Of a stretch of 64,000 nucleotides of DNA, positions 1 through 12,300 are shown one piece after another; positions within the stretch are counted from its first letter, which is position 1; the number at the start of each line of letters is the position of its first letter. The notes under the pieces were generated by a model. The model made no database searches, was not told where the DNA came from, and worked only from the letters and a program-made list of their open reading frames with translations. Both the position numbers and the translations under genes were made by a program. Origin of the DNA: Oscheius sp. JU75 (Eukaryota; Nematoda; Chromadorea; Rhabditida; Rhabditidae); NCBI GenBank assembly GCA_037178855.1, contig JASJZC010000006.1:9342501-9406500 (forward strand). The letters run 5' to 3'.

Positions 1-621
1 CTCCATGGCTCGGCCTCCTGCCGCCATGTTCGTCTTCAAAATGACATCGGACTTGTCCGCCCACGAAATTGACACGGATTTTCGGTCGGCCGAGACCTAA
101 ACCATGTGTTTTTGGTTAAAAAACAACAACAAAATTACGGATAGTTCTCCCGTCTTGTAATAGCTGATCCATTCGTTGCCGTTTAGGCTGTCGTGATCCA
201 GATCCGTGACGACGGCGAGCTTGTGTACGGATGTGCCATCTACGCGTAGCTGGAAGAAGGCGAGATTAGGTAAAATGTGTGAGGTTGCTAGGTAACAATG
301 CGATAAACAGGGCTAAATACAGACCTGTGTATCGGAGAGAGGGCGCGGATCGTAGGAACCTGCACTGAACTGGTTCAATTGGCCGAGGCTGCGGAGAAGA
401 AGCCAGAAAGAAACACCTGTCAGCAGTAGTAACGCTATTACAATTATCTGAATATGTTAATAAGACCAAAAGCCTGCTAAACTCACATTGGCATAGCTTC
501 TACGATGTTTTCTTTTGAATCGGGAGCCGTTTAATCGTGGCAGTCGCTCTTCTATCAAAAGACGAGTGTCTGAGCCATCTAGCGAACTGCCACTACCCGA
601 TCTTTCTTTCCGCACCCTCAT
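1..621 (-). CDS. Membrane apyrase (CANT1/SCAN calcium-activated nucleotidase), 5' part
   Basis: This is the N-terminal part of a type II membrane apyrase, which hydrolyses nucleoside diphosphates (chiefly UDP and GDP) in the secretory pathway. Exons on the minus strand are 621-487, 447-417, 359-325, 249-139 and 96-1, and their phases all agree. The start gives a basic cytoplasmic tail of 45 residues (MRVRKERSGSGSS...KRKHRRSYAN). A hydrophobic stretch, IIVIALLLLT, follows as the membrane anchor. The lumenal part then begins, with AVVTDLDHDSLNGNEWISYY and ILKTNMAAGGRAME, matching the family blocks AVIADLD...W.SY and ...GRGMELSDL. The gene runs off the left edge, so the catalytic propeller is mostly outside the window. 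Identity is by family resemblance from memory; confidence is high because several blocks match in order. Confidence 0.85.
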
Positions 622-1090
622 GATGGCTGAAAAGGCTATACTTTCACAAGAAAGGGATAAAAAAAGAGGAGGAAATAAGGGAAAGACAAGAACTGTAGTG
701 GATGATGTGGATTTTTGATCTTGTGCGTAACTGAAATTGGCGGCGATTCAAAATTATTCTCTTGCCATTTTCAACATCTTCTGTCTCTATTATTCTTTTC
801 TCGTTTTTTCCATCACTTTTTCTTGTTGGCGGCTTAAATAATCTTTGCTTAGTGAATGTTACGCGTATTGGATGAGCAGATCGCGAGCTCTGGTCAAAAT
901 TTCATTAAATCCAAGCTCGCCACGTCATAGAAGACCACATTTTGCAATTACGTGCTTCGTTTGCTCAAAAGTTAAAGTAATTGGAGCCCCTCTTCAATTC
1001 TCGGAGCTGCCGTAATTTGGTGCTTCTCGTAGTGCTAATATATCATTTCTTTTCTCTTCTTTCCGTCTTTTTCTCTTTAGAGAATTGTGT

Positions 1091-1099
1091 TCTTTTCAG
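1091..1099 (+). promoter_or_regulatory. Probable spliced-leader trans-splice acceptor of the L47 gene
   Basis: TCTTTTCAG lies only 4 bases before the ATG of the L47 gene, with pyrimidine-rich sequence upstream and no plausible upstream coding exon. This is the nematode trans-splice acceptor pattern. Whether a leader is really added is inference. Confidence 0.6.
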
Positions 1100-1103
1100 A
1101 ATA

Positions 1104-2191
1104 ATGCTCCAGAGCTGGAAAAGGCTTACTATCTTGACGAGGTAGTTGTACAAGCTTGGTATTTATAAATAATGTAACTTCAGTTTCCGACAATTCTCCT
1201 ACACGGCACCCTGCCTCAACGATGTCGAAGCGCAGTTTTTTGACGAGAAGGATAACCAAGGAGTCTCGGAGCTGCGACCAAAACAGCGTCCAGGACGAAG
1301 CTGGACAGCGGATGAGCTACGCCTGAAGAGCAATACGGATTTGCACAAACTTTGGTAAGGTTTTCGGCTTTGCTCATTAGAAAATCGTCGACTCTTCTGA
1401 TATCCATATTTCCCTGCCCATTCACTTGTGCTTATCATGTAAAATACTTTCTTTGGAACCAAGTACCAGTTGAAATTCCATAAAAAATCTCTCTTTGCGT
1501 TCTAATTGATTCTTGTTCACGCTGGTTTCGATCAAAGTTGTATAGACTCCCTAGCGTTACTAGTAGACCACAGGCAAACGGCTTTTTACTGACAGAAATA
1601 TTTTTCTCATAATTTCTCTTCCAGGTACGTCTGTCTGAAGGAGAGGAACATGCTCATGACAATGCAGAAGGCTTACATTACCCGGGCCCGATATATGCCG
1701 AATCCGGAGCGTTTGGATCGAGTAAAAGAGGTGACTTTGCCTTGTTTTCATCAAAATTTCCCCCTTCAGACAATGGGAAATATTCAAGACGTTATTCACG
1801 AGAGAAACGACGCCTTCTACCGTCTGGAGACCGGCGATGGGGCCGATCCGCCCGAGAGAACTGTAACCTCGTTCATGGGATTCACCTACAAGTCGGTTTT
1901 TTGGCTTTTCGCCCAAAAATCGAGATTTCAGACAACCGGCCACCGAACATTACGAGCAGGAGAGCGGGAAGAAGAGCTACGAGGTCCCCTACCTGGATTC
2001 GGATGCCTACATGATGCAAAAGCTGTGGAAGGAAAAGGAGTTCATGAAGAATCGCGACAGGTTCGTATTAACCTTATTCTTTTGAAAATGGTGGTTTCAG
2101 AGCCGACGAGATGAGCCTCCGTCGCAGCCAAACGGAAAAAATGCAACGATTCCGACGAGGCGGCCCGCGCACCTTCAATCGCCTCGAATAG
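1104..2191 (+). CDS. mrpl-47: Mitochondrial large-subunit ribosomal protein L47 (uL29m)
   Basis: This encodes a structural protein of the mitochondrial large ribosomal subunit. The six exons are 1104-1141, 1184-1354, 1625-1730, 1770-1891, 1932-2060 and 2101-2191; they total 657 bases (218 residues). The N-terminus MLQSWKRLTILTSFRQFSYT is basic and hydroxylated, as a mitochondrial presequence should be. The diagnostic L47 core follows: RPGRSWTADELRLKSNTDLH, then KLWYVCLKERNMLMT, then MPNPERLDRVKETMGNIQDV. These match the human L47 pattern [20 protein letters not shown]...MPSPERLDKV. The C-terminal part is basic and less conserved. An AATTAAA poly(A) signal lies about 50 bases after the stop. 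The gene is head-to-head with the apyrase, about 480 bases apart, so the two may share an upstream region. Confidence 0.95.
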
Positions 2192-2981
2192 CCACAGCGG
2201 TTTGTATCATTTTAGAATGTTCTTTTTTGTTATTGTTGATCAATTAAACGTCTTTTTCATAACAGTCACATTTTGATAGCTGTCTGCCAGTTTCGTTAGA
2301 CTCAAAGTCTCCTTACCGGATGATAAGACATTTCGAGATTTCACTTGTCAACAATAGTGGACAGTTTCGTTCTGTGGGAAGCAAACCCGGAAAGTCAAAA
2401 GAAGATTGGGAGAGCACACTGGACTGATAAACAGTCGCTATAGAAATAGAGTATCAATTTTGGGAAAGCAAACAATCACAGCTGGCTTGGCATTGTGAAG
2501 GGATCTCAGGTTTTCAGACATCGGTGGAGCGAGTCTGTTCGATCCTAAATGACTTCTGTGATACTCTACGGTGTGGAAATCAGTTTCCTGGCATAAACCG
2601 ACAGCAGCATATCTAGCTAGGGAATAGAGCTACTTCTAACAGATGACAGTTTTTAAAGAGAGCCGGAAGTGTTTCCTGACAAAGCTACAGTAACCCCAAT
2701 TTTTTTTTCATCTATTTAAAATTGTGCGCGCGTCTGTCTGTGTGTTTAAAGCCGTCTGTATGCAGCCGTCTTAGAGTTCAGTGCTAGCGTAAAAGTTGGT
2801 GGAGTCTACAGTATGCCACCAGTTAACCCGTTACTGAAGGGACTATATACTCTGGGTCGCCAGAAGGTTCTTTTATGCGTAGAATTGGAAAATGAAGTCG
2901 AACACAGGCAAATACATTGGAAAAGCATAGATGATAGACGGAAGAAAAAAATGTTATTATGTGTTGGAAAACTACAAAGTT
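2192..2981. other. Intergenic, no gene seen
   Basis: After the L47 poly(A) region I see no exon with a credible reading frame and splice sites on either strand. The stretch is AT-rich, with a short GTCTGT/GTGTGT run near 2730-2765. Confidence 0.5.
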
Positions 2982-3385
2982 CTAAACTACGTGTTCGTAA
3001 CTCGGCGGGGAAATCTTCGTTCCCAGTAGAGGAGCGGCTTCGTAGACGACATAGCGCTGTTCGTCTTTCATTCTCAGAAGACAGGCATGTATATACAGCA
3101 AGATTCCGACTCCCAGAAGCACTGCTGATAACGTCAGTAGCGTCCAGTCTAAGAATAGTCCTTGTTTTCCAAAATTGGAACTTACACAGCTGTGGATAAG
3201 CGGTGGAGTATTGGTAGTAGAGAGTATCGTTGAAATCGATGCAGGAGGCGATCGCGGGAAAGAGTGCAAGAAAAATGAGAAGCATTGCAATAAAAAGAGA
3301 CGAGAGATACTCAGGAAGAGTTATCGAGGTGCGGATGAACAAATACGGACAGACTGATAAGGAACACGAGGGCTATCCTGGGCAT
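2982..3385 (-). CDS. Small two-helix membrane protein with C-terminal PPSY motif
   Basis: I do not recognise this gene. The preferred model starts at 3385 (MPRIALVFLISLS...), has a possible short intron with donor GTATTT and acceptor CCTGAG, and a clear 37-base intron at 3185-3149 (GTAAG...CTTAG). The protein has a hydrophobic segment, LFIAMLLIFLALFPAIASCI, then about 20 polar residues rich in Tyr (NDTLYYQYSTAYPQ), then a second hydrophobic segment, LLTLSAVLLGVGILLYIHAC. A short tail with EAAPLL and PPSYEHVV follows. The PPxY-type motif is a classic WW-domain (Nedd4-type ligase) ligand and the Leu-Leu could be a sorting signal; both roles are inference. The second exon reads well only after the intron is removed, which supports a real gene. 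The first exon is uncertain. Confidence 0.55.
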
Positions 3386-5350
3386 CAATAGACACTTTGT
3401 CCTGACAAATATTCACATAGAGGAGGGAAACAGCAATTTTGTTTAGCTGACGATAACTTCGCAGCCATGTAGTCTTGGCATAGAATTGGTAACCAGCCGC
3501 CTCCGACAGTTGCGCCGTACAAGGACGGGACAGATATCTGTCTCTCTGTCTCTCTAAGGTATGGCCTGTCGGAAAGTACTGTGGCGTGGAGATGCGGGTT
3601 CTACAAGAGCTGATACTTAGAAAAGACTTTATCTAAAGAACAGAGCTGATACGGAAAAGGGCTTACCTACGTTTTGGAAGGCGGCCCGGGACCGACTACC
3701 AAAGGCCAGAGACATGGAGCAGCGGGTTCAACTACAGTCGCTCACGAGTGACGTGACATGGAGCCGCTGAACAGAGACATGGTCTCTCTGCTTATTCTAT
3801 ACCGTGGTCTGGAGTGGGTCTTATGTGTTCGGTCCCGAACACCTGGTATTTTAGGGTTTCAAGTTCGTAAAGCTAACATAATAAAATCTCTTCGCCCAAC
3901 ATTCATTCGGAAGTAATCAGAAGACCATGGGACGTTCATAATATCGAGGGGAGACTCTCTTATTGTCTCATTTCCGTATTCATATCCTGTCGTTTCTCAA
4001 ATGGAAGGCGGTATCGGCATTTCTTTCCCGGTGTTTTCTTACTTCAGTCTTCTACCTCTTGTCTCAAGAGTTCGTACAGTCGTTTGCTTCCGGATCAGGC
4101 TCGGAGAGGTCTTATCCTTCGGCCCCGAAACAACAGAGCCTCTGTTCTGAGCGTGAGCAAACACAGTGGTTCTCCTCCTCCTCAGAGATCGTCCTCGATC
4201 TGGCGTCAGACCTCTGCGTCAAGGGCACATATCGCATAACCGTCATTCGGGGGGAGAGATGGTCGACTTTCATCGATCGACATAATTGCCCAGCTACTGT
4301 GACTCACTTTGTCGGAAAGTCTCGGTCAGCTGACTGTTTCTGTCCTCTTTAGGCGCCTGGACGCCCTGTTTGCAATCCTTTTGTGGACACGCGCAGTCCG
4401 CTCCACTATCCTCCAGCCTCCATATACCATTTCGCCATTCCTTGCTGAGGGATGGTTGTTGTCGCTGGGTAGAGCAGCTGCCCCGTGCTGTTTACGAGGG
4501 AGACACGCGACTCTCACCCCTTATTTGGGCAACACCAATCAACAAATTTCTGTTTTTTTTTCCCTCGTATCCTGATAGCTGGCCTCTCAAGACACCCCTT
4601 CTACTACTTTTATAAACAATAAACACTTAGCGAACTGGTCGCAACTACTATGGCTTGCGTCCCCCCTCTTTTTTGTTCCCCTCTAACCGCTTTCGACCGC
4701 TGAATAGGCAATTGCAGCTGGCTGGAACACTTGTCCATACCTCCTCTGGATCCAGTTTCCACATTTTTTGCCCCTTTTTCGGTATAGGCTGTCCCACAAA
4801 AGCCGCTTTACTCAAAATTGACTTTGGTGTCAAAATAATAATTAACAAGAAAAAATAGGTTTGGGGGTGACATATCCAATCGTCGTTTCCCGCCCTACAA
4901 TCTTGGCTAGTCTACATTTGACGTGCTGAGATGGTAGAGGTAGAATCTTATAGTGCAACATCGCGCTTGTTCCAAGCCATTATTCATGGTCAAAACAGCA
5001 TTTTTCAGCTAAATGATGTTCTGCAAAGTTGTGAAGTTCGATCAGGCCTACAAATTTAACAAGCTTGCTATAGCGGAAAGCTGAAAATAATATTTTTTTG
5101 ACAGAAATTGTTTGCGTAAGGCACAGAAATAATAGTTTTGTTACGGTCATATGACGACTTAAATCGAAAAAGAACTCCTATTTCTGCCATAAACGTGGCT
5201 ATTTTCGCCTCGTATTGAACTGAAAACAGGTGGCTGGGGATTAGTCATTTCGGCCCGTCTCTCCCTCTAGAGGCGCAACAGTTTATTGGCATTGACTGAC
5301 TCATTCGCAAACTATCAACGACACTGACTGCTCATTCATTTCTGCTTATA
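3386..5350. other. Long intergenic stretch with one hairpin-repeat half copy
   Basis: No convincing gene was found. Open frames near 3960-4615 have no family resemblance, poor codon character and no coherent splice sites. A diverged copy of the palindromic GATGTTCTGCAAAGTTGTAG element lies near 4995-5055. The last 200 bases presumably hold the promoter of the thymosin gene. Confidence 0.5.
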
Positions 5351-5356
5351 TTTCAG
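5351..5356 (+). promoter_or_regulatory. Probable trans-splice acceptor of the thymosin gene
   Basis: TTTCAG stands 7 bases before the thymosin ATG, after a T-rich run (TTATATTTCAG). It has no cis exon partner, so a spliced-leader acceptor is the simplest reading. Confidence 0.55.
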
Positions 5357-5363
5357 TTCCAAC

Positions 5364-6227
5364 ATGTCCTCTCCCACCACCGCTGAAATGCCCAAGATCC
5401 CGGCCGATCTGGCCCAGGATGTCATCGGAAAGGTCGAGCTGAAGAAGGTCGAGACCGTCGAGAAGAATGTTCTGCCTTCCAAGGAAGGTGAGTTTCTTTA
5501 TAGTAGCTTTTGTGGAAAAGCTGGCTTCAGATGTCGCTCAGGAGCGTCAGCATGTCGAAATGCTGACAGGAATCGAGAACTTCTCGGCCGATCAGCTGAA
5601 GCATGCTGACTGTCATGAGAAGCACGTCCTTCCCTCTCCTGATGGTCAGTTTATTCGTTTTTGAGGGTTCAAGATGACATTTTTGGATTTTTTGATGTTT
5701 TGCTTGTAGAGCAGATCAATGGCTATAACTTTTCTGAATATCAAAAAGTTCGAAAACACCCTAGGATCCGTTTCGGTATTTGCCGCATGTTTCAAACACA
5801 AGACAGCATTTTTCGATTTTTTGATGCTCTGCAAATTTGTAGCCCTTGATCAGCGCTACAACTTTGCACTACATCACAAAACTCGAAAATGCTCTTTTGA
5901 CCCCGAAAAAAGCCCAGATAAAAACTTCCGTTTCTACTAGAGCCAGTTATAAAGCTCAAGTTCAGACATCAAGCAGGAGAAGCAGCACCAGGAGCTCACC
6001 ACGAACATTGAGGCCTTCAGCCCGAAGAAACTCCGTCATACCGAGACTGAGGAAAAGTCCGTCCTGCCCTCGAAGGAGGACATTGCCCGCGAGAAGGTGC
6101 CCGTCTCGGCTGCCCATTTCGACAAGAACCAGCTGAAGCACGTCGAGCCCACAGTCAAGACCGGAGTCGAAGGTGGTTTTTCACTTGGTTCCCGGTCTAA
6201 ACCCATTTTTCAGTTATCGACCAATGA
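5364..6227 (+). CDS. tth-1: Tetrathymosin-beta, four-repeat actin-binding protein
   Basis: This is a cytoplasmic WH2/beta-thymosin-repeat protein that binds actin monomers and can also contact filaments. Exons 5364-5487, 5531-5644, 5966-6172 and 6214-6227 total 459 bases (152 residues). Four repeats are visible. Each has an amphipathic helix ending near a variant of LKKVET, followed by a VLPS linker: VELKKVETVEKNVLPSKE; FSADQLKHADCHEKHVLPS; FSPKKLRHTETEEKSVLPSK; and FDKNQLKHVEP. The first repeat is closest to the canonical actin-binding sequence. Repeats two to four have lost the second Lys or Val, suggesting weaker or altered actin contacts. The arrangement matches Caenorhabditis TTH-1, hence the symbol. 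A poly(A) signal AATAAA is at 6280. Intron 2 carries two copies of the dispersed palindromic repeat. Confidence 0.93.
5790..5900. repeat. Dispersed palindromic repeat, copy in the thymosin intron
   Basis: GCATTTTTCGATTTTTTGAT, then a left half (CTCTGCAAATTTGTAG), a short centre and the right half (CTACAACTTTGCACTACATC), then AAAACTCGAAAATGC. The whole unit is about 90 bases with arms of about 40. A more diverged copy is at 5680-5745. Confidence 0.7.
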
Positions 6228-6340
6228 ACAAGCATATTGAAATCACTTCACCGCCTTTAATCTATTTGTATGTTCAACGAATAAATGTTTGCCCCAAAAG
6301 CGAGCTCATTTTCAAAGAAAAGCGGGCCGGTTATTAATCA

Positions 6341-9300
6341 ATGATCCCTGTAAACTATTGGGTAATAGTTTTTGAATTTGGACCATTCCCGCCTGAGTTT
6401 GACGCCAACGCGGTCGCACTAGAGCAGACTTACGCGGACGCGGCCGTCATCGACTCGGCTCCTAGGACGAATCCTTCCACGCAAGACCTGTTCGTTTCGG
6501 CGCTAACTAAAAAGATTGGAAATGTCCACTTCTCGAGGTTTGTTCAATTGTCTCGGATAGGGAAATACTGAGATTTTACAAATTAAAAACTTTGTTTTAT
6601 GTGAGTATTGATTGGTGACCCATTTTCGAAAAAGAGTCATTTTTTTCTAGAAAATATGTTCAGGTGTCGGGAGACGAAGAAGAGGCGAGAGGGAGAGTGA
6701 GACGGTCCATGTAGAAGATAAGACTGAGGATGCTCCGACTCCAAGAAGAGGTTAGTTCGACTACTATAATTTGACTCATCGCCCCTGTCCAAATTTAGTC
6801 CGGGCCCTGTCAATTGTCTCCGTTACATTGTCCCAGATTTACACTGTCTGTGTCAGCTGATGCACGGTCAAATATCCGGTCACTATCTGAACATGCCCCA
6901 TACACTCTGTTTCCATGTATGTCTGTCTGTGATGTCTCTGTCTGCCCGGTCAAACACTTTAATTGCCCCAGTCAACTTATCTCTCTCATGTTCCTGCCGC
7001 TGTCTATCGGTATCTGTCAGTCTCTTCCATCTCTAGCTGTTCCAGTCAGATAGGAATGTCCCTCCATATCAAAATAATCTGTCTTTGGCAGCTTGTTTCT
7101 ATCAAGCAAAATCAGCCAATCTCTTTCTCTGTCCCTGCTCAACTCTAATCTTGTCGCCTATCAACCTGTCAATCTCTCTCTCCCAATCAAACTGTCACCC
7201 TTGTGATCTGTATCTGTTAGCTTCATTCAATCCCTTAAAATTCTGCTTCTCTATGTTATTACACTCCTGTCACTTTCAGTATCAACTTGCCCTGTCTCTC
7301 AGCTGTTATCAACCTACTCGAAATTCCCCCAGATAGAAGCAAACTCCTTATATTCACTTGAGCTTTGAAAAAACCCAGTTATACTGTTGAATGTAACTTG
7401 TCGTAACCAAAAAATTTATGGAACAGTTTGGTAAAAGCTGTTTTCAGGTCGCAAACCAGCCCAGCCCATTAGCGAATCCGATATAGTACCGAAGGGGAAG
7501 AGGAGAAAGGTAGAGAAGGAGCCGAAAACAGAGCCTGAAGACTTTGACAACGATGTTAACAGGTACTTTGACCGTCAGTGAATTTAATCCATCTGGATTT
7601 AGATCTCGACCTCGACTCGTCTCTGCCACTGAGGACAGCTCAGATTCTGTTCAGCGGAGCTCTAGGCAGCGACAGCCGAGTAGGAGAATGATGGAGAGCA
7701 AGGAGGTGAGTGGAAATCGAGCTTGGCGATACCCTGTATGAATTTTAAGCGCGAAAAAATGTTTGCTTCTTGTTGGATTTGAACCCAAGCCGTTCGCTTC
7801 GTAGTCGGAACGCTTGCCGACTGCGCCATCCGGTACGCGCCGCACGGCGTGTTATGCGCGTCGTCACTTTTCCAAACTGGGCGCTAATGCTGCTCGTTTT
7901 CTTAAGTACAGTATCCTACAGAAAACCTGGTTTAAACCGATTTTGGCACAGAATACCGTATACCCTACATTAATCTAAAAAGAGGCTTGAGAACTAATTT
8001 TGAATTCCCGCCCTCGAAATAGGAATATGGCGCGAGAAAAACTAGCGACACCTTTCGCATGGACATAACACGCCGTGGTCGGGTATTATGAGGCATAGCA
8101 GGATGGGACTCCAACAAGAGAATCAAAGCACTTCGAAAACAGATTCGAATATTTGTATCGTTGTCTGACGAGAAGTTCCTTTTTCAGAGCGAGGTAATGG
8201 TAAAGGAGCAGCTGGCCCAGCCGAAGAAACGTCTCAGTTCACTCAGACAAGAAGAAGCGGACCAGATGTCCGTGGAGACGGAAGAAGTTCCTTTCGAGTC
8301 GGAAGAGATAACAGTCGAAGAGAAACCGAAGAAGCCAATCCGTAAGAAGAACGAGAGAACTGAAGAAGTCGCTCCGATGGTCCAACCAGAACTGGAACAA
8401 CCAACGGAATCTCCAAAAGTCGTCTTCAAGACGGTGACACAACAACCGGAGCTCCCGAAGGAAGTCGGAATGCTCGGTGCTCAGAAGAAGGCATTCGCGG
8501 CTGGTCCCTCGACTGCCATGGTCACCAAGCCCATCTTCCCGATGAGATGTGAGTCAATTCTTCTGTGTGAGCGTAAAATCAAAACTTTTGTCAAAGGCCG
8601 TGATCGAATCCGCCAATCTTTGAACAGTCTTACCGACTGCGCTGTGGGGCTTAAAAGGACACTGACATTGCAGGTGCATGGGTGCACGGGGAAAGCGTTT
8701 TTAAATCGGCTCCCGCCACGAACTTCCCTCTAAATGTGCTTTTTATGCATTTTTCGATGCTTTACCCACACTTTCGTGACTTCTAAGTGTGTCTAATCGA
8801 CTCAGCCCCAAAAGGGACTTCAGAAACGTTAACTTCGACACCAAAAATACAGAGAATAAGGAGTTGGCAAAACGCTGTCTTTCCCCTTGTACGGTCATTT
8901 TCTTCTTTTTTTTTCTTGGCAATTTGTCGAAATAGGCTATTCTAGGGTAGTAATTGACAGGCGGATCGATTAAACAGTCGAGAATGCCGAATGAAACTGA
9001 AATCAAAGACTTCTGAAATTCTCGCACAAAATTCAAATTCAAAAACGTGTATCGGGACACCCATACACCCGCAATGTCGGGTCCCTTTAAGACGGCGCGC
9101 AAATCCTATTGAGTACGGTAATATTGATTTTCAATTTTCCGCATCTTGTGCAGTCCAAAAATGCTGTTGAATCCTTTTTTAACCTCTAAATTTTAGCCGG
9201 AACTACCAAGCCTGTTATTGGCTCCCCAATAGTAGTCGCTCCTCGAACTCCGACCGTCAGATATGTGGAGAAGTCTATGGCTGCCTCGTCTTCAAAGGTC

Positions 9301-12300
9301 TGTCGTTCCTTCTGACTTTCTATGTCAATCTCTTTTAGTTCATGCCCGGTCCGTCAAATCAGATCGAGAAGAGAACTGTGACAACAGCCATCCCGCGTCC
9401 ACTTAGAACAGAACCGAAAATAACCGAATCGGATCTTGGTGGCAGCTATCAAGAGGCTGACATCTCGAATGAGGAAACTTATACAATTGAGGGAAAGTCT
9501 GAGAACAGGATGGTCGAGAAAATCAAGTCAGATCTGCCAGAAGAAGACGATGAGGCTCCTCCTCAACTACAGGCAGAGAAACCTACTCATGAGGACTTCA
9601 ACAGAGCTCAGGTACTTGAATGACTTTTTGTCTTTCTGTTTTGCTGTTTCTCTGTCTTCCTGTCTCTGTCTCTCCATCTCTTTATTTTCATTTCTTCTCT
9701 TTCAGCCCGTCTATATGGACAACGAGAACGTCGTACGATGCCAATCCCCTGGAGGGACAGCCCAATACGTGACAGTCGCCAGAGGAGAAGACGGAACCGA
9801 AGTATATCTGGACGAGAATGGCGAGGAGGTTCAGATGATGGAGGACGTCCAGGACGATCTCAGAACTGTCGAGTTCAACTTCCTCGACAGCAAGAATATT
9901 TGCTGTGGTCTGTGCGGAGAGATTGTTCCATATGACAGTCTTATGTCCCACCATCTTCCCCAACATCATCCTGAGGTTCTTACCGAGAATGGAGGGGGAA
10001 TGAACCTGGAGGAGATCACCTATGAGTCCTGGCTGAAAGACAAGCTCTATATGGATAAGAAGAACATGGAAGGAGGCTTCCGGTGAGTATCCCGTTTGAA
10101 TTTGGCGCGCCAACCTTGGTAAAAATGCTTTCCTGATTAAAGAAACGATGCAAAAAGCTTTAGAAGGAGTCTTCTAAAATAGCATAAACTCTGTCTAATT
10201 CGGGAATTGAACCTAAAACATGTTGCTCTGTAGTCGGAGCGATTACCGACTGCGTCATTCAGGCAAGGCCGCAGCGAGCATTCGCTGCCCTGCACAAAGC
10301 ATAATATATCGAATCTTCAGATACGATACTTCAATGGGACAAGACGACTTCATGGCTCTGAGAATGAGAGGCACCCGCCCACTGAGAAAAGTCAGTCAGA
10401 TCCGCGTCAATCCGATTGAGATGGATCTCCCGCAACTCGAGCTGGCTCTGAACAAGAAAATGATCGAGAAAATGGGACGAAGAGTGAGTCTTGAACCGAA
10501 AATGACAGTCCAAGAAAACTTTTAGGTCCCAGTGAGCCTGGTGGACAAAATGCACGCCAAGTGCGGCATCTGCACCTCGGTTATCTCTCTGAACAAAAAG
10601 TTCGAGATTGTTCACCTAGTGCGTCACTTCAATGCTTGGCACCCCTCGGCTCATCGCTGTTCGGGACATTGGCCGAACCGGCCAGTTCAGCCCGGATGCG
10701 GCAAGCCTCTATCCATACAGGTAAACCGTTATTCGAAAACTGCACACCAACTCCAACTGTAATCTTTCTGCATATCGAAATCCTTGGCTAAGAGTTGGCG
10801 CGCAGGTTTTTCGATTCCGTGGTCACCAAGTTACCAACCATTTCAGGACTTTGCCGTGATTGATGTGAACATGGACGTTCCGGATAATCTCCAATGCATC
10901 TGGTGCGGAATGTTCATGGACAGAAATGCCCTGGCCATGCACTTTACAGAGGTCCACCCTGACGAGATCGAAGTTCCCAAGTGTCTTCTATGTCTTCAGG
11001 TTAGAAAGAGTCATGCGAGTGCGTACCAACTCGTATAACAAACCAAGCTACGTATCGAAGTTAACTTGTCTGTATGCTATATGAGTTGGTGCGCAATCTG
11101 AAGTTACTTGGATCCTGCCACACAGAAAGTTTAGGAACTGGTCATCAATGCCAGACTGCTGGAAAAGTATGGGGAAGATTACGAGGTCACTCTGCCGGAT
11201 GAACGACACTTCAAATGCCAGAAATTTGCCCAACAGTTTACTTCTGAAGCCCAACTGGACAAGGTAAGTCTCCCTCTATATAGTTCGCCCGAAAAGGGCG
11301 TGGCGGGAGTCCAGACGGGATGGCCCTTTAATTAGACTGAATATCCAATGTTTAAAGACTGGTTAAAGGACTGTCTCGGCGAAGGCTCATGCGGCGAGAA
11401 GACTAAACTCTCTGATTTTGGGCAAGCCAATTAAGCCAATAACCTTTCTAAGACGTTTACTAGCGTTCTGCGAACAAGGCTTCCACAGAAAAACTTTCAG
11501 GCAATCGCCAAGAGGATGCAGAAAATAAACGCTTCGGGACCAGCCGATGGCGATGTCGGTGACGATGCACATGAGGACGAGTCTGCAGCTAAATCTGGAG
11601 TGAGTCGAGCACCCATGCCCTGCACAAAAGACCCTTTCCAGACGGTTACAAACAGTCGAATGAACTTCGGACGAAGGAACAAGCCCAAGCGAAGCTTTGT
11701 CCAACCCTCTTTGAGACAGGCCGTGCCGGTGGATTCAAAGTACGTCGAGGCCGTGACCGAATGCCACTGGCGGTGCAAACTATGCAAGGGCAATATCTTC
11801 GGGGCTGTGATCTCGGCGGGAGCCATCAAACACTACAAGCAGTATCATCCGGGAGAGATGGAGAACATGCAGTACGAGGTCTGTAAGACCCGTCTGGACA
11901 GAGTCTCCGGCGGCTGCATGGAATTTGTGCATCCCCAACTGGTCGAATGTCTCATCTGTAACCTGACCTACACATTGCATAAGCCCTATAATATGTGCCG
12001 TGGAATTCGACATCTGAAGCTGAAACATCCGGATATGATGCCCGAGAACTCTGGTGCTGCAGCTCAGAAGGAGACGACACCTGTTCAGAAGACCAGTAAT
12101 GGTGAGTACAGTACTAAATGGTACTGTTTGGGTCAAGCTAGCATTTCCGAGCTTTTTGATGTTTTGCAAAACTGTAGAGCGGAAAAAATGCTACAACTTT
12201 GCAGAACATCGGAAACCTGCAAATGCCGTCTTGGTCTCGAAAATTAAGGGGTTTAACCATAACAACTTTTCAGCAGTCCGCCTGGGAGAGATGATAGAAG

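Noticed and set aside
3963-4615. Overlapping plus-strand frames of 80-130 residues
   Set aside because: No known motif, no splice structure, and several frames are open at once, so chance is the better explanation.
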